From positions 334,515-398,514 of the forward strand of contig MNCI01030702.1 of NCBI GenBank assembly GCA_015680685.1: a DNA stretch of 64,000 nt, read 5' to 3'. How positions within the stretch are numbered: the first letter of the stretch is position 1; every line of letters begins with the position of its first letter. This DNA comes from Gnetum montanum. Its lineage: Eukaryota > Streptophyta > Gnetopsida > Gnetales > Gnetaceae. Below are positions 34,191 through 47,784 of this stretch, piece by piece. A program made the position numbers and the translations under genes. The notes under the pieces were generated by a model. It was given only the letters and a program-made list of their open reading frames with translations, did not search any database and was not told where the DNA came from.

Positions 34191-37100
34191 AAGGTAGCAG
34201 AATTGAATTATCCACTGAGGTGTTTTGAAGAAAGGAAAACTTCAGTATGTTCAGTTTTGAATAAATATGTTTCCATGTATTGTGGGTATGGTTTCTAAAT
34301 CAATGAGTGATGAATGGTGTTAAAATTTAGCTCTAGGACGTTTCTGTGTTGCATAGTGGGATCAATTTTGGCAAGTTTTGGTAGATTATTTATCCTCTGC
34401 AGTCTTCTTAAAGCTATTTTTGACTCTGATTATGTATAGTCATTGTAATTGCAGTAAAACAAATACTAGTTGGGATCAGATTCTGACATGTTTGATCTGA
34501 ATTTAGTCTTTATGAAGCCAGAGGATCTCCTGACTTTAGGCCTCAATCATCCGAATCTGAAACTGAAAATCAGTGGATGTAGTAATGTTGCATTGGTTAA
34601 ATAGTGCTAGTCTCAAGATCGTTTTCATATTTTGCACAATGGTCTACTAATGATCTGGTTTAGAAATATGTCTGAAATAGTGCTAGCTTCAAGGTAGTTT
34701 TCATATGCTGCAGAATGATCGAGTCAAATAAAAATCCATAATCTTGTTGCAATGCGAAAGTGATCGAATTTATTCTCTCACCAAACATATAAAGGCAGTA
34801 ATTGGTTTGGAACATTATTTCAGTTTAATTAATTCATGACTGTTCTCGACGTCACGTTTGATTTTTAAGAGGAAGTTAAATAAAGGAATGCAGATTCTTA
34901 GCATGGCTTTTAAATACTGAGTTTTATTCAGAGGAAAGCGATGAAATACGGTCTTGGCTGAATATCTCAAGGGCTTTATCTGCGTTGGCATTTGTTAAGA
35001 GTTAATGATATCTTTATTCTTTTATAAAAAGGTTAGATTTGATAATCATCATGGGACTACAAAATAATAATAATTTTAGATTACATTAAATCATCAACAA
35101 AAAAGCTTAAGGGTTTTGGGATGCTTTATTACACCTTTTCTATATGCCTTGGGTGTTATATTATGATTATGGTTTATATGTGTGTGGGCTCTCAATGAGT
35201 TGTTGGAGATGAGTTGGTTATGACAATGATTTATATGATAGAATGTTTTGGCTTTTATGATATGATTTTGATGTCTTTACATGTTTAACTAACATGATTC
35301 TTTACATGAGGCTAGTGCTATGTATTAGGTAAGTGATGTTGTTGACAAGGATGATGGATTGGGGTATAAGTTTGATCGAGGTGAAATTAGTGTTGTTTGT
35401 TGGGATTGTATTTTTATGTACTTTCTAATTCCAATCACGGAATTTATTTTATCTTTTGATATCCATCTTTTTGAAGGTTATGTTAGTTGTCATTTTTATG
35501 AAATTATATTTAGTCTATTAAGTATGCGAGTGGTAAGAAATTGTGTTATTGGCTTTGTGTAGTGTATGCGACTATTAGACTTGGATATATATGATGTGAT
35601 TGTTAGATTTGGATATATGTGGTCATGTTATACGTTTGCCTTCTTGTGATTATGATATGTAATGACTTAAGCTAGCTTGGGTTAGCAAATGTCTTTTCAA
35701 TGAACACTTGTACTAGTAAGGTGGTGCTATCATGAGGCTAGTTGATGATGAGACAGGTGGTCCTATCATGAGGCTAGTTGATGATGAGACACCTTGGAGG
35801 TAGTTATGGATTGATATTCACTATGATGCATTAGTGAACCTCATGTCTCGAGTTTTATCTTGAGAGTGGAAGAGCCTAGGTGTGTTTGTTCCTATGATTG
35901 GTATGTGATAGGTAGATATGTCAAAAGGTTTTGGTTATAGGTTATGGATTGATGAACCTTAGCATTGGTTTGGTAAATAAAATACTAATAAAAGAATGGT
36001 AGGGAAATAATTGATTATGAGTACTCATGTTACACATGCTAGATTAAGTGTGGATATGCTAGCAGTGAAATGGGTTATGTGCATATATAAGTGTGGATAT
36101 GTTAGCAATCAAATGGGTTATGTGGATATATTAGTATTACCTTGTGAGTTTTAATAGTGGTAAATGTATCTTGTGATTGAATTATTGATGTGTAATTTGT
36201 GTGATAATTGATAATGTGGTGTATGTCAAAATGTGTGGGTATGATTATGGAAATGCATGTGGTGTGGTAGACACATGGTGCTATGGAAATGTGATTCATT
36301 ATGTATGATTGATTATATTTGTGACTGTGTTAACTAATTGTTCACTTAGTATTTATTATGTTAGTTTTATATGATATTATATAAGATTGTGTTGCTTAAA
36401 GCACCTGTGAGATTGATTGTTGATGTAGGTTACTTTGTACCTTATTCTTTTTTGCCAGTGTAGCACTTCTTGGCCATCTAGCGGAAGAAGTGTATAGACT
36501 TCTTACTTTATTTTATATTGACATTATTTATTTACAGGTCATCATTGTAGGGATGCAAGAGAAGCATTAAAAGGGTTAAAGAGAGGGATGTCTATGGGAT
36601 TGGTTAATGTATATTCATATGTACAAATGTATAGTTTTGTGTAGGTGATCCCCTCTTAGATCATTGGGCTCTGGGCCTCCTTTATTGCAGCGTTGTTCGC
36701 TAGGCATCAAGGACAATGGTACATTGGTTGATGGGGTTAACCCGTGGGGTTAACCGGGCCTTGGTCTCCATGGTTTCCACATAACAGTTGCTTTATACGT
36801 ACAATATTTCATGGATACTATTTGCGACGTTATATTGGAATCTATTACAATGAATGTTTAGTTAGCGTACTGCTAGGGTGCTCATGCCCATTCCTCTGAG
36901 TTACTCCCACTGCCAGGAAAGCTTGGTATCGGTGCAAAGAGTTGTCCGCTCTTCGTTGATGCTTGAAGGGATCTTCAGAAGTCGGCTTGCAAGATATTTA
37001 CATGATTCTTATAGTACTCTTAGGTATATGATGTATATGTTTTTGTATATTGTGAGACTAGTACATATTTTTGGTGTATGTGAAAAGATGCAATTATATA

Positions 37101-37327
37101 GATTTATGTGCTTGCATTGCCTTTGGTTTGACAGTTTTTGTAGTTCAAGATATACATAACGTGTGGTTTATGTTAACGAATTCTCATGTACTATTGGATT
37201 CTTGGGTAGTTTATGTTTCCGTTATATTATTTTGATAGTTCTAAACATTAGTTTGTCTAGTTTGTCTTAGCTAGACATTAGTTTGTCTAGTTTGTCTTAG
37301 CTAGGTGTAGTAGGATGAGGTGTTACA
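34191..37327. other. Unclassified, probably gypsy LTR-derived DNA
   Basis: No coding domain is recognised. The right limit GAGGTGTTACA (37317-37327) looks like the 3' end of a gypsy LTR, and the part 36540-36880 (CTTGG...GGTTAACCCGTGGGGTTAACC) has LTR-like mixed composition. The matching TGTAACACC start was not found, so this may be a truncated LTR. Small tandem duplications occur at about 35735-35800, 36030-36120 and 37250-37305. Confidence 0.35.
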
Positions 37328-39939
37328 TGCATTTTCAAGTTTTCATCATTATAACCAATTTTGTGGTAAGAAAAAAATCAAGCATTGAACTTGTTTAGAA
37401 GTATTATCACAAGTTTTCACTTATTAAATGATTTCTTGTAAAAGAAAAGTATGATCTCCACAGAAAATTCAAAGCAATTATCATAAATAAGAAGCAAATT
37501 ACAATAAAAGCTAATGGTTTACATGCTTGAGTTCACAAGACAATAGAAATGAATTAATTGTTTAGCCTTGATTAGAAGCTTTTTTATTTGAAGTATTTGA
37601 AAAGCAACATCTTGAAGAATTTGATATTCAAGTCTTATAGAGATACCATAGTTATGTTTTTGTTGCTGGAAAATAATTGCATAATGGAACTTGTAAATAT
37701 GATAGAGAAGTAGTCGATGATACTTCCAAAAAAAAAAGGTAGAAAAAGCAGGTTGATAACCAAGAATGATATCATTGATGTTTGGTTAAAAGTTGCATAA
37801 CTTTTTAAATATTTATTTCTAAGTATGTTGAATTGTTGGAAACTAAGTAATAAAACAATAAAAGTGAAAGTGAATTTTCACTTTTACAAAGAAGACATTA
37901 AGGAGCAATAATTTTAATATGCTAAAGATTAGTACCAATAGACACAAAAATTTAAAATTGTAAAAAGGTGGAAACTTTTTAAAATATCTTCTATTTTTTT
38001 TCATTTTAAATTGTATGAAAATTGCATTCACCAATCTTTATTAAATTTGTTATGAATTCAGTCATTTTTGTTAATGGTCTTAATGCAATTTTGGAGTTAA
38101 ATAAAAACTAATTTACTATCTTTTCAAAAAACATCTAGAAAAGCTTAATGTAAACTATCATCAAATTTAAATAAATTATCAAGATTAGAAATCAACTTTT
38201 TAAAAAGTTTTTCTAAAAAGTTTTTCTTCATTCTATTTAGACCATAAAGGAAGTATCATTTTAAGTAATTATCTATTCTAAATTCATATATAGAAAATTA
38301 TATTGATTTCTAATTTGCTCTAAATGGTGCACACTCTTGAAGAATGAGTAGTCCAAGTTCTTTCTTTAAAAGGAAGTTATCATGAACTAATTTGCTTAAG
38401 CATATCTTTTAAAACTATAAAATGATTGTAATTCCAATACTTGCGAAGTATGCATCATGTTTTCCAAATTTGTTTAACTATTATAGAAAAAAAGATTGAA
38501 ATAATATAAGAAAAAAGAAAAAGATGAAGAAAGTTATTACAAGATCAACTATTATTATTTTTGGGTTTTCTTTGCCTATGTCTTTCTTAAAACTAGCATC
38601 CAAAACATCTTCTTCATTGATGCATTTTGCAATCCATTTTATTGAGATGGACACTATGCTTATAACAACAATTAATGAGGCTAAGGTTAGTAGTGCAAAT
38701 ATCTCAAACAACTCTAGAAAAGCCTTTAGGATTTTGCTTAACATCCCAAGATGAATAATATGATTAATTAAATCATAAGAAGCTTCTGTAGGAGCCTAAT
38801 AGCTAAAGTAATAAACATGAATACATTGAAACATTTGCTTAATAACTAAAATTGTATTGGGGTGAATTTTTATTTATCAAACATCTTTTTAATTTTATCA
38901 ACTATGTAATTTCACAAAATATTTAATTTTGCCTTAGAAGAAAATGGTCGTCCTAGAACATCGTAGATAGAATTTTTAAAAAGATTTTCCAATGCTTGAG
39001 AGTAACACACTCATCGATATTATTATTACTAAAAATAATAAATTTTTGCCAATTGATATGAGAGCTAGATAATATACAATATTTTTGCACTCTAGCTAGC
39101 AAAATATTAATATGTTGCAAAGAATTGTTGATTATTAAAAAAATTTGCAAAGTACTTGTAAAATAGTTACATAGCTTGATCATCAATTGAAGTTTTGGTT
39201 TTCTTTTGATCATTAGGCAAGTTATATGAAAAAAGGTTTGCTACAATAATGAAAAGATAGGGAGTAAGAGGACAACCTTAACGAATTGATCAATAAAGAG
39301 AAAAGGAGGAACTCAATCCAGAATTTGCAAGTAGGGTATAGACAAGGGTATAGACAAATGAATAAAGTAATCATAAAATCCAAACTTACAGAGACACACA
39401 ATAACCAAATCCCATTAAATCCTATTATAAGCTTTAGCATAATTTAACTTAATAAAAGTAATGTTTTGATTAGTATTAGAAACCTATTGCATTTTCTCTC
39501 ATATTGTAGTAACATTATTTAAGATATGTATACCTTTAACAAAACATGTCTACTTAGTTATGATGATATCATATATAATCTTTTGAATTTGATGAGTCAT
39601 GCATTTAGTTAAAGTCTTATAAATAATGTTGAAAAGAGTAATAGGTCTCCAATTATTATTATGTTTAAAATCTCCATCCATAGAAAGAAAAAAAAATCAC
39701 ACCTTTATTAATATTTTAGGAAAATAAACTTGTTTGATAGCTTTTTATAAAAAATGAAAGAGATCATCCCTAACAATGTCCTAATAAATCTTAAAACATT
39801 CAACTTGTAAACTATCAAATCGTAGAACTTTACCATTTGCTAAACTATAAGTCATTGTTTTGATTTGTTTCATTGCAATTTTTGCTTCAATAATATGTTA
39901 ATATGCTTTTGTTATAAAATGAGGAATATGTGTACTAAA
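37328..39939 (-). pseudogene. Second LINE, 3' part (reverse transcriptase), split by copia
   Basis: The minus strand reads NNWRPITLFNIIYKTLTK (about 39665-39610), TCFVKGIHILNN (about 39550) and FIKLNYAKAYNRI...WDLVI (about 39460-39400), which are the ordered finger and palm blocks of non-LTR reverse transcriptase. Upstream, LQVECFK and YFPKIL fit the segment before RT block 1. The frame runs into the copia boundary at 39939 and resumes at 45901. The 3' part (37.3-39.2 kb) is too decayed to assign confidently, and no poly(A) end was found. AT-rich with many stops: an old copy, unlike the C-rich LINE at 26.7 kb. Confidence 0.6.
39935..39939. repeat. Copia target-site duplication CTAAA, left copy
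   Basis: CTAAA sits directly before the TG of the left LTR (39940) and recurs at 45896-45900 right after the CA of the right LTR. This is an exact 5-bp duplication, the expected integrase footprint. Confidence 0.85.
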
Positions 39940-40855
39940 TGAAGAAATTTTAGGTGGTAAAAGAATTTCTTGTTTATCTTGTCTTCACAAAGAATTAGCT
40001 AATAAAATTTGTATTCCTAGAAAGTTTTGGAAATTTTATATTGTTTAAGAAAAAGAAGCACCATAAAAGATATCCAAAGGCCAAGGTTATGTTATGTTCT
40101 TTCCAAGCTATCAAAAATGGTAGTAATTTTGGTAGTGCAATTTTGAGAGATGATAACTTTAAAATTGTTTAGTTTTTTATGCTAAAATTTTAACTAAATC
40201 TTCCCAAAAATATTAGCTTTTAAATAAATTTGAGACCACATCAAATCATTGTGAGATGTGAGAGAAATAATCTAATCATTAATTGTCATTCATATTGATA
40301 AAATTTTGGAGCTTAGGAAATCTACTAAATTTTAAAGTGAATTTTTGCCAATTCACCTTATATTTTGAGGTAAAATTGTAGCTATATGTAGCTACCTGTT
40401 CTAGCTTTTAAATAAATTTAGAATCAGTAAAAAATATATCAAAATGACTAGGATATGATCAAAATAGTGAATACCCCAAATTTTGATTGTTCAGCTTTCA
40501 ATATTGAGTAAATAATAATGAATGATGTTGATGAATGTTGATAAATTGATGAATTGATGATGAACTAGTGAAATTATTATTGAAATTATGTTAATGATTA
40601 CATGATATGAATTTCCAATAGATGCCTTAGATATATATGTGACAAGTGGGGCAAAGTTTACTAGAAATAATACAATATAGCTCAATGATAAAATAACCAT
40701 AAAATTTATATATATATATATATGGATTGGGGTCAAAATAACATTACAATTGCTCATTAATCTAAAAATTTCCTCTATTTTATTAAAATAAGCTCATATT
40801 ATATAATAAAAACAAAAAAAATAAAAATAATGTCTTCTACTCTAAAAAACAAACA
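39940..40855 (-). repeat. Copia 3' LTR (916 bp)
   Basis: It starts TGAAGAAATTTTAGGTGG and ends AAACAAACA on the plus strand, so TG...CA holds. It contains a TATATATATA run near 40710-40722, where the partner LTR has CATACATACATA. It is bounded by CTAAA on the outside and the polypurine tract on the inside. Confidence 0.9.
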
Positions 40856-40957
40856 ATCCCTCCTTAGAGTGGAAGGCAATCTTCATTCTTTGTCTTTGCT
40901 TTTTTCTTTCTTTGTTATATTTTGAATTCCTATAGATTCATTGAGGTGATTGATCCT

Positions 40958-43900
40958 CTAAGACAAAAGATGTTTTGTTAGTAAGTTAGCGAGTTGCTCT
41001 TTTGAACTAATGTGAATGTGTTTGATGGTTTCTTCTTTCACTTTTTGCTTGATGAAATAGTACTTGATGTCATTGTGTTTGGACTTTTTATGATGCACAT
41101 AGTTTAGGGATAGTTGAATTGCTACTATATTATCATAATACAAATTTGTAAGGAGATTAACTTTGAATCCTAAGTATGAGAGAAGTTAATTTAACCAGAG
41201 CATGTGTTGGAGTCATTCGACTATGGTAATAAATTTAGCTTCATAAGTGGATAAGCTAATGGAAGTTTGTTTCTTTGATTTCTAGTATATTGAATTTTTT
41301 CCATGCATAATGAGAGATTCTGATGTAGATTTTCTATTACCTAATCAATATTTGATTATGCATGAAGCTTATTATCTTCTTTATAAAATTGAATCCCCAA
41401 GTTAAAAGTTCCTTTTACGTACTTGAGAAGATGCAAAAGTGCTTACATGTGAGATTGTCTTGGTTCTTGCATGAATATGGATAAAGATGTTGTTGCATAT
41501 TTTAAATCTAGTTTGGTGTGGTAGAGAAACCAAAGTGATCCAATCATGATTCTATACATGGTTGCATCTATAAGAGGAGTCTTATCTTTGCTAGTTAACT
41601 TTAAATTGTATGGCAAAGGAGTACTGATTGACTTCTCATTATTTATATTGAATTTTTCAATGATGGAATTTGCATATTTGGTTTGATGAGTCTTCATTCC
41701 CTTCTTATCCTAGTTTACTTTAATTCCTAGGAAGTATTTGAGTTTTCCAAGGTCCATTTCAAACTCAGTTTTCATGTCATTCTTGAAATCTTCTGCTAGC
41801 CTTCTATTGGTGGCAATAAAGATATGTCATTTGTATATAGTGATATGATGGTGAATTTATCTACTTCCTTCTTGAAATATAATGTTGGTTCAAATATGCA
41901 TTTTAGATAATTTTTTCTAGTGAGATAGTTATTAATTCTTTGGAACTAGGCCTTGGGTGCTTGCTTTAGGCCATATAGAGCTTTGTTGAGTTTGCACACT
42001 TTGTTCTCTTTTCTTTTAATAACATAACCTTTGGGTTGGTAGATGTGTAGTTTTTCTTTGATGTATCCATTTAGAAATGTTAAGTTGACATCCATTTATT
42101 AAACCTTTAGATCTTTATGCATTACTATGAAGAGAATGAGCTTGATGATTTCAAATTTGGACATCGATACACAAATTTCTTCATAGTCAATGTGTTTCTT
42201 TTGCTTAAATCCTCTTACCACAAGTCTTGCTTTGTGTGTTATGACTTCTCATTTCTCATTGTACTTTATTTTATAGAGTCACTTGTAATCAATAATCCTT
42301 TTATCTTTTGGTTTATCCACTAATTCTAATGTGTTATTGCTTTGGATGGCATTGTACTCTTTGTCTAAGGCTTTCTTTCGGAATTTTAATTTCATGATTG
42401 AACTAACATTGGTTGGTTTATTTAAGATTGTTGAATATGTCATGTTTGTAATACTATGAGATCTTGTAATTCTTCTTTCAAAATTTGTGTCTAGCATTTG
42501 AGTGTGTAGATGGTCTCTTTGAACTTAAGGTCTTGAACTTTGATATGTGTCTTATTTCTCTTGTTGTTTGAAAAAATCACTTGTATTAAACTTTGTCTCA
42601 TCAAGTATAACATCTCTTGAAATATGTCATTTTTTATTCATTAGGTTGTAGCACCTATATCCATTGGTGTAAGAATTATAACCACAAAAAATATATTTCT
42701 TTCATCTTCAAGTTTATCAGTGAATTATTTTGGGGTCTTTACATAGTAATGAAACCCATGTATTCTCATATGATTCAAGTTAGGAATTTTGTTGTATAGA
42801 ACTTCATATGGAGATCTGTCTTCATTGCTTTTGATGATGATTCAATTAGAAAATTAACAAGTAGTTGTGACAACCATACTCTAATATTGGTTAGGTAGTG
42901 AGACATGCTTTAGGAAGCACCTTGTCATATCTGTATTACTTTAGTTTTTCTTTCAGCTACTTTGTTTGATTACAAGCTATATCCACATGTGGTCTGATGA
43001 AAGGTACCATTTTTGTTACAGAACTTATCAATTTTTTTATTTATGAATTCACCTCCTTTGTTTGATCTAATAGTCATAATCTTAACACTCATGGAGTTTC
43101 AATTAGTTTGTGGAAAGTTTCAAAGTATTTGATGGCTCCATCCTTTTGCTTTAGATTGTAAGTACAAGTGTATCTTGAGTAGTCATATACTATAACCTTG
43201 AAATAATTTGTCCCTTCTATTGAAATAGTGAGTATTGGCCCAACAAGATTCATGTGTAGAAGGTTAAATGGTTTTTCCTTCTTTATCATATGAGAGTTAT
43301 GAGGAGAATTAGTATGCTTTCCTTCTATGCAAGTCACATTTATCTTGAGGAATATCTAAAATCTTTATTCTTGTAGTTTTTTCTTGTTTGATCATTCTTT
43401 TAATTTTGTGATAGGAGGTGTGAGCAAGCCTTCCATGCGAAAGTTTAGATTTGCTGAAATCCTTATTATCCTATTTCTTGACTACATTTTTGTTTGGGAT
43501 TTTATTAGCTTCTATTGTGAGGACATGCTTTTCTTGAGTAGTATGGTTTCTTATGATATCTCCCTTTTCATTGAGATAGTTGCATTTAAGGAAATATATT
43601 ATGTTATTCAAGGCTTTGATTTTCACAATTTCTTCACCATTGGATTTGTTAATAAAGCAGAAATTGCTTTTGAAATTGACACTATTTTCTTCATTAGAGA
43701 CTTATCTAATAGAGATGACAGGGTTGGAAAGATTAGGAACATAATACACATTGAAAATTTTGACCTTTTATTCATTATTTAATTTAACTACACAATCTCC
43801 TATTCCTTCTATGACTAAGTATTTTCCATCTCCAATTTTAATGTTGCTAAGATTGCTATTTATTTTGTAACTTAGAAGATAATTTTTGTAGGGTCATGAT

Positions 43901-44950
43901 TAGAGCACCCACTATCTACAATCCAAAAATCTTGTTTTATTTTTTTAATTAAGTTGAAGGCTACATAATTACCTGGCTCTTCTTCTTAAGTATCCAATGA
44001 GATGATGAGGGAGTATTTTGTGAAATTTGTCTATGTATTGTTTCAAAATTGATTTTGGTCCAACATTGGTTGATGGTGTGAGATTTTCTTTTGCGGAAGT
44101 TGCAATATTGTAATGAGTCTTGATCCTATCTTTGTCTTTTAGATTGATTTCATCTACCTCTTCCTCTAGCTAAACCTCTTTCTCTTTTTGTTGTATTTTG
44201 ACCATCATTTTCTTCTAAGTTTATTTCTTGATTTCTATTTTGATAATTGAATCTTCCTCTCCCTCTAAATCTTCCTTGTCTAGCTCTTCCTTTTTTGTTA
44301 GTTATGTAGGCTTGATCATCTTCACTAGATTGTTTATTATTTTTCATAATTTTCATGGTTTTGACTTGAGAAACTAATTCATTAATACTAAGAATATTGA
44401 AGTCTTTTGAAAGAGTAATGTTTTCCATCATATTTTCAAATCTTAGCTCTATATAAAGAGCTTGAACAACTTTCTAAACCTTTTACTTGTTGGTATATCC
44501 ATAGCCATATTCATCTATTTTTCGTAAGCTATCATACATTCTAATAAAAAAGTCTTTGATACTTTCATTTCTTCCAATTTCAAGGGTATTAAATTTTTGT
44601 TTGTAGGTTAGTTGCTACATTTGTTGATTTTCCAAGCTTCCTTTGTATTCTAATTAGAGATTATTTTGTACTTCTTTGACAAGGGTATGAAGATAGCATC
44701 TGCTAGAAATGACTTGTGAGATACTAGCTAATAGCATCATGAGAGCTAGATTGTTATTCTTCTTTGTTTCATATTCTTTGATTTGTAATTTGATGAAATC
44801 TTCAAAATCATGGATGAATTCAAAACCTATTTCAACTATTTCCCAACAATCATTATGTTCAAGGAGGCCTTTCATCATTCTTAGCTATAAACAAAAATCT
44901 TGAGAGCTATTGAAGATGATGGAGCATCTAGCTATGTTTTTGGTGCTCAT
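40958..44950 (-). pseudogene. Copia gag-pol polyprotein remnant
   Basis: Minus-strand order: gag with CWEIVEIGFEF and LVSQVKTMKIMKN-like blocks and an Arg/Gly-rich tail (44880-44150); protease DFWIVDSGCSNH (about 43935-43900); integrase with LLHMNLVGP and YDYSRYTC (43337-43089); RT beginning ALDKEYNAIQSNNTLELV (about 42370); SLYTND (about 41842-41826, YVDD expected); RNase H ending KHNDIKYYFIKQKV and EQLANLLTKHL (41090-40960). Two catalytic Asp positions read Asn (integrase HMD to HMN at 43248-43250; RT YVDD to YTND), and numerous stops break the frame. No functional product is expected. Confidence 0.85.
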
Positions 44951-44970
44951 TTTTCTAGGTGAACCTAGCA

Positions 44971-44981
44971 TTTCGATACCA
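44971..44981 (-). other. Primer-binding site of the copia element
   Basis: TGGTATCGAAA on the minus strand, two bases inside the 5' LTR, corresponds to the initiator-Met-tRNA complement TGGTATCAGAGC with decay at the end. It fixes the element orientation. Confidence 0.7.
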
Positions 44982-44983
44982 AC

Positions 44984-45895
44984 TGAAGGAATTTTAGTGG
45001 CAAAAGAATTTCTTGATTATCTTGACTTCATAAATAATCAACTAATAAAATTTTTATTCTTGGAAAGCTTAGGAGATTTCTATTGTTTGAGAAAGAAGCA
45101 TTGCAAAAGATATCCAAAGGCTAAGGTTATGTTATGTTCTTTCTAAGCTCTCAAAAATCATAGCAATTCTAGTAATGCAAATTTAGGAGATGATAACTTA
45201 AAAATTGTAGAGTTTTTTATGCTAAAAATTTAACTGAATATTCCCAAAGATATTAACTTTCAAATAAATTTGAGATAATATCAAATAGTTGTGAAATTAG
45301 GAAGAAATGATCCAATCATTAACTATCATTCATTCTAGTAAAATTTTGGGACTCAAAAAATTTGCTGAATTGTAGAGTAAATTTCTCCCAAATCATGATA
45401 GTTTTTGAGAAGAAATTTTAGTTGCAGTTCCACCTGTTCTAGATTTTAAATAACTCTTGAATTACTAAAAAATATTACAAAATGACTGAGATATGATCAA
45501 AATAGTAAATGATCCCAATTCTAACTATTCAACTTCCAAGTTGAGTAAATAGTGATGAATGATGTTGAGGAATTGATGAATTGATGATGAAATAGTCAAA
45601 TTATTGCTAAAATTATGTTAATGATTGCATGATATGAATTTTCAAGAGATGCCTTGGATATATATGTGACAAGTGGGGTAGAGTTTCCTAAAAATAATAC
45701 AATATAGTGCAAATGACAAAATAACCTTATATATACACATACATACATACATACATACAAATGGTTTGGAATCAAAATAACATTACAAGTGCCTATTAAT
45801 CTAGAAATTTCCTATATTTTATTAAAATAAACTTTTATTATATAATAAAAATAAAAAAGGAAAAAATTTATTGTCTTCTACTCTAAAAACAAACA
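44984..45895 (-). repeat. Copia 5' LTR (912 bp)
   Basis: It starts TGAAGGAATTTTAGTGGC and ends AAACAAACA on the plus strand, followed directly by CTAAA. It is similar to 39940-40855 along its length but diverged. Confidence 0.9.
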
Positions 45896-46750
45896 CTAAA
45901 GAACCTAAAGATTTTCATCCTAAAACCTTTAGGAGAAAAAAGAAAAGAAATTGATTTGCTAAAAATTTGTTAATGATCTTAAGATTTGTAGTGATGGAAT
46001 CATTTATATAAGGTGATTCTAGTTTAGGTACTTAGCCTTTTAAGAAATTTAAAAATTTGTTTGCAATGTTCCTCTTTAATTTTCAACCAAGACATGACTT
46101 TTAGTGAAAATACTTTTAGCTTCAAAAACATCCCATTATTGTTTAGCATAAAGAGCTGTAGCCAAGGTTTTTTAAATTTTAAAATCAAAAGGATCCTAGT
46201 TTAAAAGTATTTTCATTTTCTTGACAGATTCTACAAGCTCTTCTTTGATTTGATGCTTTTGCTTAATAAATTGCTTACTAAATCATTTAACGAATTTCTA
46301 ATTTTACATGTAGTTCACTACTACTAATCAATCAAACTAATAGCATTGGTAGTTTTTTTTCTTCATTTCATAAAGAATTTAAAATAATTTTTCCATTGGG
46401 TATTGTGAACATTATTAGTACTCATATGTAAAAGCTCTTGCTTTCGAAAGTAGGCAGAATCAATCCTAGAGAGAAAAATACTGATAGTAAAATGGTCTAG
46501 CAAAGTAGATTTGTATGTAGTTCTAGCTTTCGTATAGGTTTAACTTTAATAATGATTATAATCCATTTGATTTTAATTATTTGCTAATGATGCTTGCATT
46601 CATGGGTTTAGTTACCATTTAAAGATATATGTGTTTGTGAATCTAAGGGTTAAATCCTACTCCTTGCCTTCTTCACAAAGTTCATAAAGATGAACAAAAT
46701 GGTAGTGGCTTACCACATTTATGGATAATAGTAACTCTTGAGATGCTACA
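45896..46750 (-). pseudogene. Second LINE, 5' part (endonuclease end and linker)
   Basis: Minus-strand coding reads LLDHFTISIFLSRIDSAYF (about 46495-46440), NTQWKNYFKFFMK (about 46400) and NGMFLKLKVFSLKVMSWLKIKEEHCKQIF (about 46135-46050), the usual endonuclease end and linker before the RT of an L1 ORF2. The last codons (PKGFRMKIFRFFS) join in frame to THIPHFIT on the other side of the copia element. The 5' part of the LINE beyond 46750 is not recognised. Confidence 0.6.
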
Positions 46751-46983
46751 TTTTATTTCATTTTAGGTGGGAATGGCACCTTATAACCCAATCTAAAAAG
46801 AAAAAAGAAAAAAAGAAAATGAGAATGCAATATGCATCCTAATAAGATAAATAAAAAATTTTTAAAAAATCTAAATTACATCTTAAAAAATCAAAATTTG
46901 GGCATATTTTAACTTATTTATATTTGAAATAATACACTCCTTTTTATTTCTTTTTAGGTGGGAAGGGCACATTATAGTTCCAA

Positions 46984-47015
<32 letters not shown>

Positions 47016-47330
47016 GAAGAAGAAGAAAGAAATAGAGTCCAATATGCATTTGAAGAAGCTAAATTTAAATATTTATTTTGGAAAATTAGTTTTTTATTTT
47101 GAAAATTTAGAAAAAATAATAACATATCCCTTGTACAAGACAACTATATATGCCACTACCAAATGTTTATCAAGAGCAAATAAATTTCTACTTTTTCCTC
47201 TAGAAAAATGAGAGTTAGTGAACATAAAAAAAAAACATGTCTATTTAAAGAACTCAATTATGCAACTAGATAGAGTTTAGAAGAGAGAGAAAGCATGTGT
47301 TGAATCGTGAGAGTTAGTAGAGAATAAGAG
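46751..47330. repeat. Diverged direct repeat and (GAA)n microsatellite
   Basis: TTTTAGGTGGGAATGGCACCTTATA (about 46763) recurs as TTTTAGGTGGGAAGGGCACATTATA (about 46953), each followed by an A/G-rich run and CAATATGCAT, so a unit of about 185 bp is duplicated. An (AAG)n run of about 40 bp occupies 46990-47030 in the second copy. No gene is recognised. Confidence 0.55.
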
Positions 47331-47784
47331 ATTAAAGAAGAAAGGCAAGAAAAATGAAAGATCTTATTGAATTAGAAAGATTAGAACTAGATAATGCTCG
47401 ATGAATATTGTGTTGGGAAGAACAATGACAATCATGTCAAGAAAACATAAGAATGGAAGATCATAAAACTAAGAGAACTTTCATTAGATGAAGTGATCAT
47501 GGTCATGGAACTGTAGATTAGATCTAAGAAAACATTATCATAGACTCTTGGTGCTCTTATTTTTAATCATGAGATTTAGATAGAAGGATTTCACCTTGAA
47601 AACATAAGAATGGAAGATCATGCAATTGAGATAACTCTTAGTAGAGGAATGGGTCATGGTCATGGCCATTGTTGTGGGTGTGGACATGGTACTATAGATC
47701 AAATTCAAGAAAACTCTACCATATCAACTCTTGGTGCTATTAATGAAAGATCATGTAACTAAGATAACTCTCAGTAGAGAAAAG
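47331..47784 (+). pseudogene. His/Gly-repeat protein, Helitron-like N-terminus, part 1
   Basis: Plus-strand coding text repeats a module: IEGFHLENIRMEDHAIEIT followed by LSRGMGHGHGHCCGCGHG, then TIDQIQENSTISTLGAI (47590-47745). A more decayed copy lies just upstream (ENIRMEDHKTKR...DHGHGTVD, about 47440-47515) and a third begins downstream (DHVTKITLSRE, about 47755-47784). The same module reappears at 51030-51117 and 57961-58100, so one tandem-repeat protein was broken up by later insertions. Cys and His at regular spacing could bind metal; that is inference. It ends abruptly at about 47784 where foreign DNA starts. Confidence 0.45.

Larger units (their letters stand above)
39940..45895 (-). 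mobile_element. Complete Ty1/copia retrotransposon inserted in a LINE
   Basis: Structure on the minus strand: 5' LTR 45895-44984, primer-binding site (TGGTATCGAAA, 44981-44971), gag, protease, integrase, reverse transcriptase, RNase H, polypurine tract (AAGGAGGGA, 40865-40857), 3' LTR 40855-39940. CTAAA flanks both ends. The domain order PR-INT-RT-RH defines copia. LTR divergence is obvious (substitutions, indels, a TA repeat in one LTR replaced by a CATA repeat in the other), so the insertion is old and inactive. Removing the element and one CTAAA restores an open LINE frame across the junction. Confidence 0.92.

Noticed and set aside
43384-43782. 132-codon plus-strand hydrophobic open frame
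   Set aside because: Antisense to the copia integrase/protease region; hydrophobicity comes from the AT-rich complement.
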